Numbered from the stretch's first letter, positions 44,960 to 53,887 are shown. The stretch is DNA of 64,000 nt from Io17-Chloro-G2 sp963663135 (GCA_963663135.2 CAXXRM010000005.1:496001-560000); one strand, 5' to 3'. The notes: generated from the sequence alone by a model not told the origin. Made by a program: numbers and translations.

Positions 44960-45211
44960 TTTCGTTCCTCCATAAAATGGTGCAGGCATCCGGGGCGGAT
45001 GGCTGCCCGCGGCCAGGATAACGGGGTGTGACTTACTGCAGCGTTCCCTGCAATTTCCGGGGTGTTTTGTTCATGGTATCAGGGGCAAGGCTTGCAGACT
45101 AGCTTGAAGTTTCATTTTTTTGAATCCGGTGTCTCTGGGGTTGCGATTCGGTTATAATTTCGGTGGCGCCGCACCAACCGGCGCTGATATACCGACAGGA
45201 GAAGGTGGTCG

Positions 45212-46459
45212 ATGCTGACGGTTGAAGAAAACGAAAGAATCACCAAGGTTGGCCCCGGGACCCCCATGGGCGAGTTGATGCGCCGTTACTGGCATCCGGT
45301 GGCCGGCGCCGCCGAATTGGACGACAACCCGGTGAAGCCGGTAAAAATCCTGGGGGAGTCGCTGGTCCTTTACCGGAACCGACAGGGTGGGTACGGGCTG
45401 ATAGATGACACCTGCCCGCACCGCCGGATTTCCCTGGTGTACGGCATCCCGGAACAGGAAGGCCTCCGATGCCCTTATCATGGCTGGCTGTTTGACGGTA
45501 CCGGTCAGTGTCTGGAAATGCCGGCCGAATCGCCGGAAAGCACTTTCCCCAGCAGGGTGAAGGTGGCGGGATACCCGGTGCAGGAACTGGGGGGATTGAT
45601 TTTCGCCTATCTTGGCCCGGACCCGGCGCCGCTCATTCCCCGTTGGGACCTGTTGGTAATGGACAACGTTGCCAGGGACGTTGGAATCACCCAAATTCCG
45701 TGCAATTGGTTGGCGCCGATGGAAAACTCCATGGACCCGACCCACGCGGAATGGCTGCACGGGTACTACTACAACTACGTCAACAGCCTGAAGACCGAGA
45801 AAACCGATAAGGCTGTACGCTCCGCCAGGGGACTCCTGCCAAACCACGTCAAGATAGGTTTTAGCGTGTTCGACCACGGGATCATCAAGCGGCGGGTCCG
45901 GGAGGGCGGCTCGGAGGATGACTTTGACTGGAGGGTGGGCCACCCGGTCCTGTTCCCCAATATTCTCCGGGTTGGTTGGACGTTCCAGATTCGGGTCCCC
46001 ATGGACGACACCCACACCAGTCACTTCATGTACGGCGTCTATCCAGCCCCTCCGGGGGAGACCAACTACAATCAGGATAAGGTGCCGGTGTATGACATCC
46101 CGATCAAGGACGAAAACGGCCGGTTCATTACTGATTTCGTGTTGGGTCAAGACCTTATGGCCTGGGTCACCCAGGGACCGGTAGCTGAACGCAACAAGGA
46201 AAAGCTGGGAGAGTCGGACAAGGGGATAATAATGTACCGCCGGATGCTGCGGGAGCAGATGGCGATAGTCGAGGACGGTGGGGACCCGATCAACGTGTTC
46301 CGCGACCCCCAACGGAACCAGTACCTGGAAATCCCGGTGGAAACCGACCTGATAGACATAGCCCGGAACGGAAGGTTGGGGTCCGGCCAAGCGCCCTACA
46401 GCGCCCTCATCGACGAGATAGAGGAGATGTGGGCTAACGCCCCGGCCGCCACCGACTAA
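45212..46459 (+). CDS. Rieske oxygenase, Pht3-like, second of four
   Basis: A 415-residue protein starting at an ATG after CAGGAGAAGG; a TATAAT box lies at 45153-45158, although its -35 is poor. N terminus MLTVEENERITKVGPGTPMG. Rieske ligands Cys68, His70, Cys87, His90; iron site Asp175, His178, His183 in ENSMDPTHAEWLHG. It is closest in sequence to the gene at 54303 (shared LEMPAESPESTFPSR near 101-115). It stands alone on the plus strand between the minus-strand genes at 44171 and 46596. Confidence 0.9.
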   Translation: MLTVEENERITKVGPGTPMGELMRRYWHPVAGAAELDDNPVKPVKILGESLVLYRNRQGGYGLIDDTCPHRRISLVYGIPEQEGLRCPYHGWLFDGTGQCLEMPAESPESTFPSRVKVAGYPVQELGGLIFAYLGPDPAPLIPRWDLLVMDNVARDVGITQIPCNWLAPMENSMDPTHAEWLHGYYYNYVNSLKTEKTDKAVRSARGLLPNHVKIGFSVFDHGIIKRRVREGGSEDDFDWRVGHPVLFPNILRVGWTFQIRVPMDDTHTSHFMYGVYPAPPGETNYNQDKVPVYDIPIKDENGRFITDFVLGQDLMAWVTQGPVAERNKEKLGESDKGIIMYRRMLREQMAIVEDGGDPINVFRDPQRNQYLEIPVETDLIDIARNGRLGSGQAPYSALIDEIEEMWANAPAATD

Positions 46460-46477
46460 CGCGTCAACCAATCAGAA

Positions 46478-46513
46478 TCATCCACCGGGGTTGGAACAAA
46501 TCCCGGTGGATGA
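46478..46513. terminator. Hairpin between convergent Rieske genes
   Basis: Perfect 12-bp stem TCATCCACCGGG (46478-46489) / CCCGGTGGATGA (46502-46513) with a 12-base loop, followed by GCAATTTC. Confidence 0.7.
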
Positions 46514-46595
46514 GCAATTTCAAAACCGGCCAGCACGGCGTGTTGAGTGGGGCTTCGCCGCCCAAAGGTGGGGTCCCGGACGTTCGTAGCAGCGT

Positions 46596-47963
46596 CTAAT
46601 CTTTGCCGGCCGGTGAAGCGGTCGCCAATTCCTCTAACCTCCGCATAAGTTCCGAGATCTGGGGCATCGCCGGACCGTACCGGTCCGCATCGTCCTGGCT
46701 GTAGCCACGGTGGTAGTTAAACCTGAAAGACGTGTGCAGCGGACGGGGTTGTCCTTGGGAAACGCCGGCGGATTCCACGGACTCGTCCCAAGCTCCTCCG
46801 TGGATCAGTGTGGGCCTCGCGTCCGCATTTCGGAAGACGTTCATCGGCTCGCCACCGTCTTCAACGATTCGGAGTTGTTCCTCGAACTGACGCCGCATGA
46901 CGGCGATAGCGGTGTCTGTCCGCCCCAGGTGTTCGTGGGTGCGATCGTAGATTTCTCCCTGGGACAGCCACATGTGGAGGTCCTGGGCGAGGACGAAATC
47001 CAGTATCGGCTTTCCCATATCGTCATAGAGGGGGATTTGGTACCAGGGGACGGGTTCCTGGGTTTCGACCTGGATCTCCGAGGGCGCCAGGAAACAGCCA
47101 TAGCAGATGTGGTAGGTGTGGGTGTCGTCTATCGGGACGCGGATCTGAAACTCCTGGCGGACTCGGTCCGCACCGCCGGTCTGAGTGTAAAATGGGAAAA
47201 TTACGGTGGAATGGCGGGAGGTAGTGTCCTTCTCAGCGCCCAGGGCTTTGGAGTATTTCACCCCTTTTTCCATGCCGTATTGGGTGGTGCGGCCATAGAT
47301 CGACTCTATACCGACTCCCATCCTGGTACGACCGTGAAAAGTATGCACCTCCGGGTCCGGCGCCCGTTGCTCCAATCTCCCTTGCTTTTCCAGGACATAC
47401 TTGAAGAGGTAGCCGTGGGAGTAGACGTTGTGGATTGGGTCTGCGGTGTTTTCCTGGCACTGGAGCCAGTTGCAATTCAATTCGGTGATGCCAATTTGGC
47501 GGATGGCGTTGGGCATGACGAACAGGTCCCAGGGCGGCAAGAGAGGAGCCGGCAGGGGCCCCAAGTAAGCCCAGACCAGTCCGCCCATTTCCTGCACCGG
47601 GTATCCTGGAATCTTGATGCGGTCTTTCAGAGTGGCTTCCGGGGCCTCCAACGGAGTGTCGGTGCATTGCCCGTCGGGTGAAAACTTCCAACCGTGATAG
47701 CTGCACCGTATACCCCCATCATCGGGGATCCCCAACTCCAGCTTGGCGGCCCGGTGCGGGCAGCGGTCACCCACCAACCCCAAGTCGCCCTGGGGTGTAC
47801 GAAACAACACCAGGTCTTCCCCAAGGATGCGTACCGGGAGCACTTCTTCCTCCAGCAATTGGGCGAAGGGCCGGACCGGCAACCAGTACCGGCGCATCAA
47901 TTCACCCATTGGGGTGCCTGCGCCCACCCTGGTAAGCCGTTCATTGGCTTCCGCAGTTAACAT
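46596..47963 (-). CDS. Rieske oxygenase, Pht3-like, third of four
   Basis: A 455-residue protein with CAGGAGG before the ATG and MLTAEANERLTRVGAGTPMG at the N terminus. Rieske ligands Cys68, His70, Cys87 and His90, here with CSYHGW in place of CPYHGW. Iron site Asp175, His178 and His183 in ENTADPIHNVYSHG. It is longer and the most divergent of the four, with extra sequence near 195-245 (PDPEVHTFHGRTRMGVGIES and so on), typical of a different substrate group. The divergent region upstream carries the 19-bp minisatellite. Confidence 0.9.
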   Translation of the reverse strand: MLTAEANERLTRVGAGTPMGELMRRYWLPVRPFAQLLEEEVLPVRILGEDLVLFRTPQGDLGLVGDRCPHRAAKLELGIPDDGGIRCSYHGWKFSPDGQCTDTPLEAPEATLKDRIKIPGYPVQEMGGLVWAYLGPLPAPLLPPWDLFVMPNAIRQIGITELNCNWLQCQENTADPIHNVYSHGYLFKYVLEKQGRLEQRAPDPEVHTFHGRTRMGVGIESIYGRTTQYGMEKGVKYSKALGAEKDTTSRHSTVIFPFYTQTGGADRVRQEFQIRVPIDDTHTYHICYGCFLAPSEIQVETQEPVPWYQIPLYDDMGKPILDFVLAQDLHMWLSQGEIYDRTHEHLGRTDTAIAVMRRQFEEQLRIVEDGGEPMNVFRNADARPTLIHGGAWDESVESAGVSQGQPRPLHTSFRFNYHRGYSQDDADRYGPAMPQISELMRRLEELATASPAGKD

Positions 47964-48068
47964 TACATCCTCCTGGCGTAGCTACGAACAATTGGGATTG
48001 CCCGGCCTAACGGCATATATTTCACGATGTCCGCCGGATCCCGACTGTCGAAAGGAAAAGTAAAATCC

Positions 48069-48271
48069 GGTACATCAATCCGGTACATCAATGGCCCGCC
48101 GGTACATCAATGGCCCGCCGGTACATCAATGGCCCGCCGGTACATCAACGGCCCGCCGGTACATCAACGGCCCGCCGGTACATCAACGGCCCGCCGGTAC
48201 ATCAACGGCCCGCCGGTACATCAACGGCCCGCCGGTACATCAACGGCCCGCCGGTACATCAACGGCCCGAT
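48069..48271. repeat. Minisatellite: 19-bp unit, ten copies plus one shortened
   Basis: The unit is GGTACATCAAYGGCCCGCC. A 13-base shortened unit begins at 48069, then ten units at exact 19-base steps start at 48082, 48101 and so on to 48253, the last ending GAT. The first three full units have T at the variable position and the other seven have C. There are no spacers, so it is not a CRISPR array. It lies in the divergent region between the Rieske gene at 46596 and LarE (47964-48579), which otherwise shows no gene. Confidence 0.95.
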
Positions 48272-48516
48272 TGTATGAACGCGAAACCTGGGTGTCAATT
48301 TGAGATTGAGCTCGCCCCAGGAATACAGCATTCCGGTGAAAAGGTTAATCCAGGGAAATCCGTTCCACGCGCGGGTCCTGCTGGAATTCACGCATAGAAT
48401 CCACAAAGTAGCCGGTGATGGCCGGCGGACGTATAATTTGATGAACATCCGACCCGATGCCGGTATGGCTTGGGGGATTTGCGGCCCTTAGTTTCGGGCC
48501 GGCAGCAGCCCCGCCG

Positions 48517-48542
48517 AACACGAGTGTCAAACACGAGTGTCA
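48517..48542. repeat. 13-bp tandem duplication upstream of LarE
   Basis: AACACGAGTGTCA occurs twice in succession (48517-48529 and 48530-48542), 38 bases before the LarE start. It could be an operator pair or a simple duplication. Confidence 0.8.
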
Positions 48543-48579
48543 AATACCGGGGTGTCGCGGTTATGAGGGAGTCGCGGAA

Positions 48580-49434
48580 ATGATTCAAACGGCCCAGCCG
48601 AAAGATCCGGCGCCCCATGATTCCAAATTGGCCAGCCTTCAGTCTATCCTCCAGGAAATGGGTTCGGTCATCGTGGCCTACTCCGGCGGGGTAGACAGCG
48701 CGTTCCTGGCGCTGACTGCCCATCAGGTCCTGGGGTCCAATGCCCTGGCGGTCACCGCCAAGTCGCCGAGCTTGGCTCCGTCGGAGTTTGATGAGGCCAC
48801 GGCCCTGGCCGAACACTTGGGGATTCGCCACCTGGTAATCGAAACCAGGGAAGTCGAGCGGCCCGAGTACCTGGCCAACAACCCCAACCGTTGCTATTTC
48901 TGCAAAGATGAGCTTTACACCCATCTCAACGCCCTGGCCGCCGACCAACAGGTCCCTTGGGTTGCTAACGGCGCCAACTGTGACGACCTGGGAGACTTTC
49001 GCCCTGGCCTGGAGGCTGCGCGACAGTACGGTGTCCGCAGTCCATTGGTTGAGGCCGACCTGTACAAGGCAGAGATCAGGGAGTATTCCAAAGAAATGGG
49101 GTTGCCGGTATGGGACAAGCCGGCCCAGGCCTGCCTGTCTTCCAGGATACCCTACGGCACACCGGTTTCGGTGGAGGCGTTGACCCGCATTTCGCAGGCG
49201 GAATCCTTTCTCCGGGAAATGGGCCTGCGGCAACTCCGGGTGCGGCATCACAACACCGTGGCCCGTATCGAAGTGGCTCCGGAGGACTTTGCGATAATTC
49301 TGGATGCGGGCAACCGGGAACGAATTTCAAAGCACTTCAAGTCGATCGGATACGCTTACGTTACGCTAGACCTGGACGGGTTCCGCTCCGGCAGCATGAA
49401 CGAGGTCCTGCCGGCCGAAACGAAGGCCAAGTAG
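48580..49434 (+). CDS. larE: ATP-dependent sacrificial sulfur transferase LarE
   Basis: I use the ATG at 48580 (284 residues) with GAGGGA upstream. The PP-loop motif SGGVDS is at 35-40. RCYFCKDELY near 104 and ACLSSRIPYGTPVS near 184 match LarE; Cys185 aligns with the cysteine that gives up its sulfur in the Lactobacillus enzyme. LarE adds sulfur to pyridinium dicarboxylate during synthesis of the nickel-pincer cofactor of lactate racemase and relatives. LarB and LarC are not in the window, so either they are elsewhere or this homologue serves another sulfur transfer. The frame upstream to 48457 has no binding site. Confidence 0.88.
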   Translation: MIQTAQPKDPAPHDSKLASLQSILQEMGSVIVAYSGGVDSAFLALTAHQVLGSNALAVTAKSPSLAPSEFDEATALAEHLGIRHLVIETREVERPEYLANNPNRCYFCKDELYTHLNALAADQQVPWVANGANCDDLGDFRPGLEAARQYGVRSPLVEADLYKAEIREYSKEMGLPVWDKPAQACLSSRIPYGTPVSVEALTRISQAESFLREMGLRQLRVRHHNTVARIEVAPEDFAIILDAGNRERISKHFKSIGYAYVTLDLDGFRSGSMNEVLPAETKAK

Positions 49435-49446
49435 CTGCGGGTCCGC

Positions 49447-49484
49447 CGCCGGGAATTCAACGCCGGGAATTCAACGCCGGGAGT
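49447..49484. repeat. 14-bp short tandem repeat after LarE
   Basis: CGCCGGGAATTCAA occurs twice in succession (49447-49460, 49461-49474) and a third partial copy follows, between LarE and the convergent SDR gene. Confidence 0.8.
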
Positions 49485-49492
49485 GCAAGCGG

Positions 49493-50248
49493 TTACCCGT
49501 TGTCCCGCTGGGCCAGGTTGCCACCGTCCACGGGCAGGTCCACGCCCACTATGAAGTCGGCAGTGTCCGAGACGAGGAACAGCACAGCCTGGGCTTGGTC
49601 CTTGGGGCGCCCCCACCGGCCCCGGGGGATCGACCCCGGGACGTTTTCATCGCTGCGAGCCGGACCTCCTCCCACCGGGGTGCCTGTTTGGGTGGGGGTT
49701 ACCGAGTTTACTCTAATGCCGTAGGGCGCCAGTTCCATGGCCGCGCCCCGGGCGAAGTTTAGAACTCCGGCCTTGGCAGTCTGGTACGCGATGGCTCCGG
49801 CCTTGCCCCGATGCCCGGAAGTGGAGGCGATATTCACGATTGCCCCACCGGTTCCCTGGGCTATCATCTGTTTAGCCGCGCGCTGGGTGCAGAGGAACGT
49901 TCCGGTAAGGATCACGTCCACCACCTTTCTCCAGCTGTCCACGTCGGCATCCAGTAGTCCGGCCCGGTGGGTGATGGCGGCGTTATTTACCAGGATGTCT
50001 ACCGCTCCGAATGATTCGATGGCTTGGTCCACGGCGCGGCCCACCTGTTCCGGCACGGTGATGTCTGCCTGCACGGCCAGGGCCTCGAACCCATTGGCTG
50101 TGAGCGCATCGGCGGTGGCTTGAGCCGCGTCGCCTTTTACATCCAGGCAGACCAGCCTGGCCCCGTTCTCCGCCAGGGTTGCGGCGATCTGCCGGCCGAT
50201 GTTGGGTCCGGCCCCTGAGACAATGGCCACCTTTCCGTCAAGAGACAT
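49493..50248 (-). CDS. Short-chain dehydrogenase/reductase (FabG-like)
   Basis: I take the ATG at 50248 (251 residues), nine bases after AGGAGGG; the longer frame to 50308 adds 20 unrelated residues. The cofactor motif is SGAGPNIGRQIA (TGxxxGxG type, with Asn), then NNAAIT near 90, and the catalytic Ser and Y-x-x-x-K in IASTSGHRGKAGAIAYQTAK near 142-160. It reduces or oxidises a keto/hydroxy group with NAD(P). It could act on a dihydrodiol or hydroxy acid in this context, but the family is too broad to say. Convergent with LarE. Confidence 0.88.
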   Translation of the reverse strand: MSLDGKVAIVSGAGPNIGRQIAATLAENGARLVCLDVKGDAAQATADALTANGFEALAVQADITVPEQVGRAVDQAIESFGAVDILVNNAAITHRAGLLDADVDSWRKVVDVILTGTFLCTQRAAKQMIAQGTGGAIVNIASTSGHRGKAGAIAYQTAKAGVLNFARGAAMELAPYGIRVNSVTPTQTGTPVGGGPARSDENVPGSIPRGRWGRPKDQAQAVLFLVSDTADFIVGVDLPVDGGNLAQRDNG

Positions 50249-50903
50249 GGCGTTTACCCTCCTGATGCTTGTTGAAACTACCCGTGGAGCTACCCAACGC
50301 CAATCCAATGTTCGGCGAGCGTCTCTCCCACGCCAGCGTTGTCAATGATCCACTTCTTCCAGCGATGGGATGACTGCCCGCTGACGTTTATAGAGGCGTC
50401 GATAGTGACTCGGGGTTGGATATGCGAGGCCAGCGCGACAGTTCGAAGCTCTGTGAATCTTACCAATTTCCGTTTCGGATCGGAATCGGCGAGGGTCATC
50501 TAATTGGCCCCTGTCATTGCAATGGTGCCGGACGTCTTGTTGATGCCGGGCCATGTTCTGTTTTCCCGCAGGAGTTAGAACGACGGAAAGGGCTCTGGAT
50601 TCCCGCTGCGGCGAGAATGACGGGAGGTAGGCGCGATTGGTTAAAAGGCCATTCATGGGTATGAAGATGACCTGCTTTCATAATAGTGACATGGGGGTGG
50701 GAGGGGACAGCATCCCGATTCTCGATTGTGGTGGGAATGCGCGGGTGATGTCCTTCTGCTTGGGGTTGACCTGGCGAGTAGCCGAGGCGGGCAACCAAAA
50801 CCGGGCGAGGGACGTATAATATTCAACTTGAAACGGTATGCCGCGGCCGCCAACCGTTTTGAGGGGTTGCGGCCGCGAGCTTGAAATTCAGGAGACCCGC
50901 AGC
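50249..50903. other. Intergenic region upstream of CcdA
   Basis: No gene is recognised in these 655 bases. It holds one copy of a 35-bp dispersed repeat (50590-50624) and a TATAAT box (50815-50820) that may be the -10 of the CcdA promoter, without a good -35. Confidence 0.45.
50590..50624. repeat. Dispersed 35-bp repeat, copy 1
   Basis: Identical over 35 bases to 58192-58226. It contains GGATTCCCGC and GAGAATGACGGG, resembling the REP-like elements found between genes in many bacteria. Confidence 0.8.
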
Positions 50904-51827
50904 ATGTTCCTGTCCAAAGCCCGGGGAATTCCAGCATCATTGCAGGACCCGAAGGTCCGCCGAGGGCTGGTTTTGTCGGTCCTGTTGGCCGTGGCGGCCC
51001 TGGTCATACCCGCGGTGGGGGCCGTTATCATTGGTGGCGGCAGCGGCATTGATGGAGTAAACGGGTTTGTTGAATCCCTATCGGGCAATTCCAGTTCCTG
51101 GCTGGCGGGTCTGGGCTTTGGATTGCTGGCGCCGTTGGGGTTTGCTTTTGCGGCGGGCATGGCGTCGGCGGTTAACCCTTGCGGATTCGCCATGCTCCCG
51201 GCCTACCTGGGGCTGTACCTTGGATCAGACCAGGAAAACGCGGGACCATCATATCCGGCCAAACAGCTGGGTAAAGCCCTGCTGGTCGGAGCGTCCGTAA
51301 CCGCAGGCTTTGTGGTGTTGTTCGCCGCCGTCGGGATGGTAATCGGCTTTGGCGCCCGGACTTTTGTGGTCGGCGTTCTGCCCTGGCTGGGCCTCGGCAT
51401 CGGCGTATTCCTGGTTGTTGCCGGAGCCTGGATGGTGGGCGGAGGGAAGTTCTACAGTGGGTTGGCCGCCCGAACGGCGTCCCGGTTGGGAGACCCGGGC
51501 AAGACCAACATCAAAGGGTACTTCATTTTCGGACTGAGCTACGGGACCGCCTCCCTCAGCTGCACCCTGCCCATTTTCCTGGCTGTAGTGGGAACCAGCC
51601 TAGCTGTATCCAGCGCTCTGGTTTCCCTTGGCCAATTTTTGCTCTATGCCTTGGGGATGGGGCTGGTGATTCTGGCGCTGACCCTGGGCATAGCCTTCTT
51701 CCGCAGCGCAATGGTCGGCGGCCTTCGCAAGGTTATGCCCTACGTTCAACCCGTGGGGTCCTGGCTGATGGTGGTGGCCGGGGCATACATCGTTTTTTAC
51801 TGGTTGACCATCGGCGGGCTGTTGTGA
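50904..51827 (+). CDS. CcdA-like thiol-disulfide transport membrane protein
   Basis: A 307-residue protein from the ATG at 50904, with CAGGAG 11 bases upstream. It has about seven hydrophobic helices after a short head. The two membrane cysteines expected of CcdA/DsbD-type electron carriers are Cys93 in AVNPCGFAMLPAYLG and Cys220 in TASLSCTLPIFLA. CcdA takes electrons from cytoplasmic thioredoxin and passes them to redox proteins outside. Its neighbour 90 bases downstream is a DUF3179 lipoprotein with a C-x-x-C motif, a plausible outside partner. Confidence 0.88.
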   Translation: MFLSKARGIPASLQDPKVRRGLVLSVLLAVAALVIPAVGAVIIGGGSGIDGVNGFVESLSGNSSSWLAGLGFGLLAPLGFAFAAGMASAVNPCGFAMLPAYLGLYLGSDQENAGPSYPAKQLGKALLVGASVTAGFVVLFAAVGMVIGFGARTFVVGVLPWLGLGIGVFLVVAGAWMVGGGKFYSGLAARTASRLGDPGKTNIKGYFIFGLSYGTASLSCTLPIFLAVVGTSLAVSSALVSLGQFLLYALGMGLVILALTLGIAFFRSAMVGGLRKVMPYVQPVGSWLMVVAGAYIVFYWLTIGGLL

Positions 51828-51917
51828 CCCGGCCCCGATACTGTGGGATACCTTGTTGGGAGACATTGCTCAGGGGCGTCAGAATCCGCGGCGTCAACCA
51901 AGTTGGGAGCAATTCAG

Positions 51918-53360
51918 GTGATATTCATAGAGCGTTTTTGGGACCGTCCAGGGCGTTGGCCCTTGGCCTTGGTGATAGGGTTGGCCTTGCTGGCTGCCGC
52001 CTGTGGCAGCGCGTCCGCTGAACCATCCGCTGCAGATGTAGACTCTCAACCTGCGCCGCCGGCCCTGGAATCTCCGGCGCCCGGAAATTCGTCGGGCGCG
52101 AACACTGTCGCGGCAGGCAAGGAATCTTCACGCAACGACGCAGTTGCGGCCCCTTCGGAACCAGTGGGTTCTCAAGGGAAGGGTCAGCCGACGCTTGCGG
52201 CCTCTGAGCAGTCCCAGGCGAAGCGGTTGGCTGACCTGGGCCCGGCGCCCGGGATTGTGCCCGACCCTGACTACAAGGAGGCGCTGGAGAACAGCGGGCT
52301 TTCCACTTTGGAGTGGGACACCGATTTCAGCCTGCACTCGGTGGCGTTTGATGAGATTATATCCGGCGGCCCTCAAAGGGATGGCATTCCCCCGCTGGAC
52401 TCTCCCAGTTTTGTCAGTCCCGATGATGCCGACGCATGGCTGGCCAACCAGGAGCCGGTGATTTCCTTTGAGTTAAACGGTGAGGCCAAGGCCTACCCTC
52501 TCCAGATTCTGACCTGGCACGAAATCGTCAATGACGAGGTCGGAGGGGTCCCGGTCATCGTCACCTTTTGCCCCTTGTGCAACTCGGCCATTGTGTTCGA
52601 CCGCCGGTTGGACGGGGCGGTCCTCGACTTCGGCACCTCGGGCCGCCTTCGGAACAGCGACCTGATCATGTGGGACCGGCAGACCGAATCGTGGTGGCAG
52701 CAGTTGACCGGCGAGGCCATCATCGGGAAGTTAACCGGGAACACGCTGGAATTTCTGCCGGCGCCAATCGTGTCCTGGGCAGACTTCAAGGCCGCTCACC
52801 CAACGGGCCAGGTACTATCCAAGGAAACGGGTTTCGGAAGGTCTTACGGACGCAACCCGTATGCGGGTTATGATGAAGTCGGGAAGCCACCCTTCCTGTT
52901 CCTCGGCGACCTGGACGGGCGGCTGTTGCCCAAGGAGCGTGTGGTGGCCTTGACCCTGGACGGCATGGACGTTGCGATTCCATTCAGCGCGTTGGAGAAA
53001 GAAGGGGCCGTAAACTATTCGATGGGAGATGCGGACATAGCCGTTTTCTTCAAGAAAGGGACCACGTCGGCGCTGGACTTGTCGTCGATCCGCGACTCCA
53101 GGGACGTGGGCGCCGCCGCAGTGTTCGATGCGAACCTGGACGGCCGAAAATTGACCTTTGCAGCTACGGATGCAACCGAAATGGACGGCTTCAGGGACAA
53201 CGAAACCGGGAGTTATTGGAACATATTGGGTAAAGGGACTGCCGGACCACTGGCAGGGGCGAGCCTTACACCGGTAGTGCACGCCAACCATTTCTGGTTT
53301 GCGTGGGCCGCGTTCAAGCCCGACACGCTGATTTACGTGGGCGCAGATTCCGCGGAATAA
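51918..53360 (+). CDS. DUF3179 domain lipoprotein with C-x-x-C motif
   Basis: I take the GTG at 51918 (480 residues), which follows GGGAG and gives a proper lipoprotein signal, PLALVIGLALLAAACGS with Cys29. A Ser/Ala/Pro/Glu linker follows to about 110. The DUF3179 domain (about 135-470) has DGIPPLDSPSFVSPDDADAW, FELNGEAKAYPLQILTWHE, IVNDEVGGVPVIVTFCPLCN (C218, C221) and LDFGTSGRLRNSDLIMWDRQ. The family function is not established. The paired cysteines outside the membrane and the CcdA gene just upstream suggest a thiol-redox role. The paralogue at 61782 has UGA in place of the first cysteine. Confidence 0.85.
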   Translation: MIFIERFWDRPGRWPLALVIGLALLAAACGSASAEPSAADVDSQPAPPALESPAPGNSSGANTVAAGKESSRNDAVAAPSEPVGSQGKGQPTLAASEQSQAKRLADLGPAPGIVPDPDYKEALENSGLSTLEWDTDFSLHSVAFDEIISGGPQRDGIPPLDSPSFVSPDDADAWLANQEPVISFELNGEAKAYPLQILTWHEIVNDEVGGVPVIVTFCPLCNSAIVFDRRLDGAVLDFGTSGRLRNSDLIMWDRQTESWWQQLTGEAIIGKLTGNTLEFLPAPIVSWADFKAAHPTGQVLSKETGFGRSYGRNPYAGYDEVGKPPFLFLGDLDGRLLPKERVVALTLDGMDVAIPFSALEKEGAVNYSMGDADIAVFFKKGTTSALDLSSIRDSRDVGAAAVFDANLDGRKLTFAATDATEMDGFRDNETGSYWNILGKGTAGPLAGASLTPVVHANHFWFAWAAFKPDTLIYVGADSAE

Positions 53361-53394
53361 TCGACGCCGGGCTTCCGGGCGGCTGACAGGGCTC

Positions 53395-53790
53395 CTAGCC
53401 GCCGATCTCCGCTATCGCCTCCACCTCGACCAGCAGGTCGGGATCGGCCAGACCGGCCACCAGGATTGTAGTGCTGGTGGGGCGTCCTGCATCAGGAAGC
53501 AGTTCCAGGCGCACGGGGCGGATCTTGGCCAGGTTGTCGGCGCCGACCACATAGGTTGTGGTCTTGACGATGTCATTGAGCGTGCCGCCGGCCGCCTGTA
53601 TTGCCAGTTCCAGATTCGCCCAAACCACTCGAATCTGGGCCGCGGCGTCGCCTTTGTGGATGGTGTTGCCGTCCAGACCCCTGGATACCTGCCCGGCGAT
53701 ATAGACGGTATTGCCGACCTTCACCACGTGGTTATACAGGTTGACGGGCGAGGGGGCGATTCCTTCGGGGTTGAAAAACTCGGGCGCCAC
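53395..53790 (-). CDS. RidA family protein
   Basis: A 131-residue protein from a GTG start (53790) after AAGGAG. It shows NHVVKVGNTVYIAGQVSRGL, LELAIQAAGGTLNDIVKTTT and a C terminus GRPTSTTILVAGLADPDLLV followed by EVEAIAEIGG, with the conserved arginine. RidA proteins deaminate reactive enamine/imine intermediates; other Rid subgroups act in catabolic pathways. It lies between the DUF3179 gene (convergent) and a small protein gene on its own strand, 97 bases upstream. Confidence 0.87.
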   Translation of the reverse strand: MAPEFFNPEGIAPSPVNLYNHVVKVGNTVYIAGQVSRGLDGNTIHKGDAAAQIRVVWANLELAIQAAGGTLNDIVKTTTYVVGADNLAKIRPVRLELLPDAGRPTSTTILVAGLADPDLLVEVEAIAEIGG

Positions 53791-53887
53791 CGTGTGCTCC
53801 TTTTTGACCCTGGTTCAACCATCTGGGTTAGCCGGGCCCGGTTTGCCGGGGCGCGGCGGAAAGCCGCGGGAACAGCGGCCTGTGGCT

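Noticed and set aside
45152..46471. Minus-strand frame of 439 codons
   Set aside because: Antisense to the Rieske gene at 45212; no recognisable protein.
48069..48271. CRISPR array
   Set aside because: Units are directly adjacent with no spacers, and no cas gene is present.
48027..48397. Overlapping frames through the 19-bp array giving repetitive peptides
   Set aside because: The unit length is not a multiple of three, so the same peptide appears in all frames; they are products of the repeat and lack binding sites.
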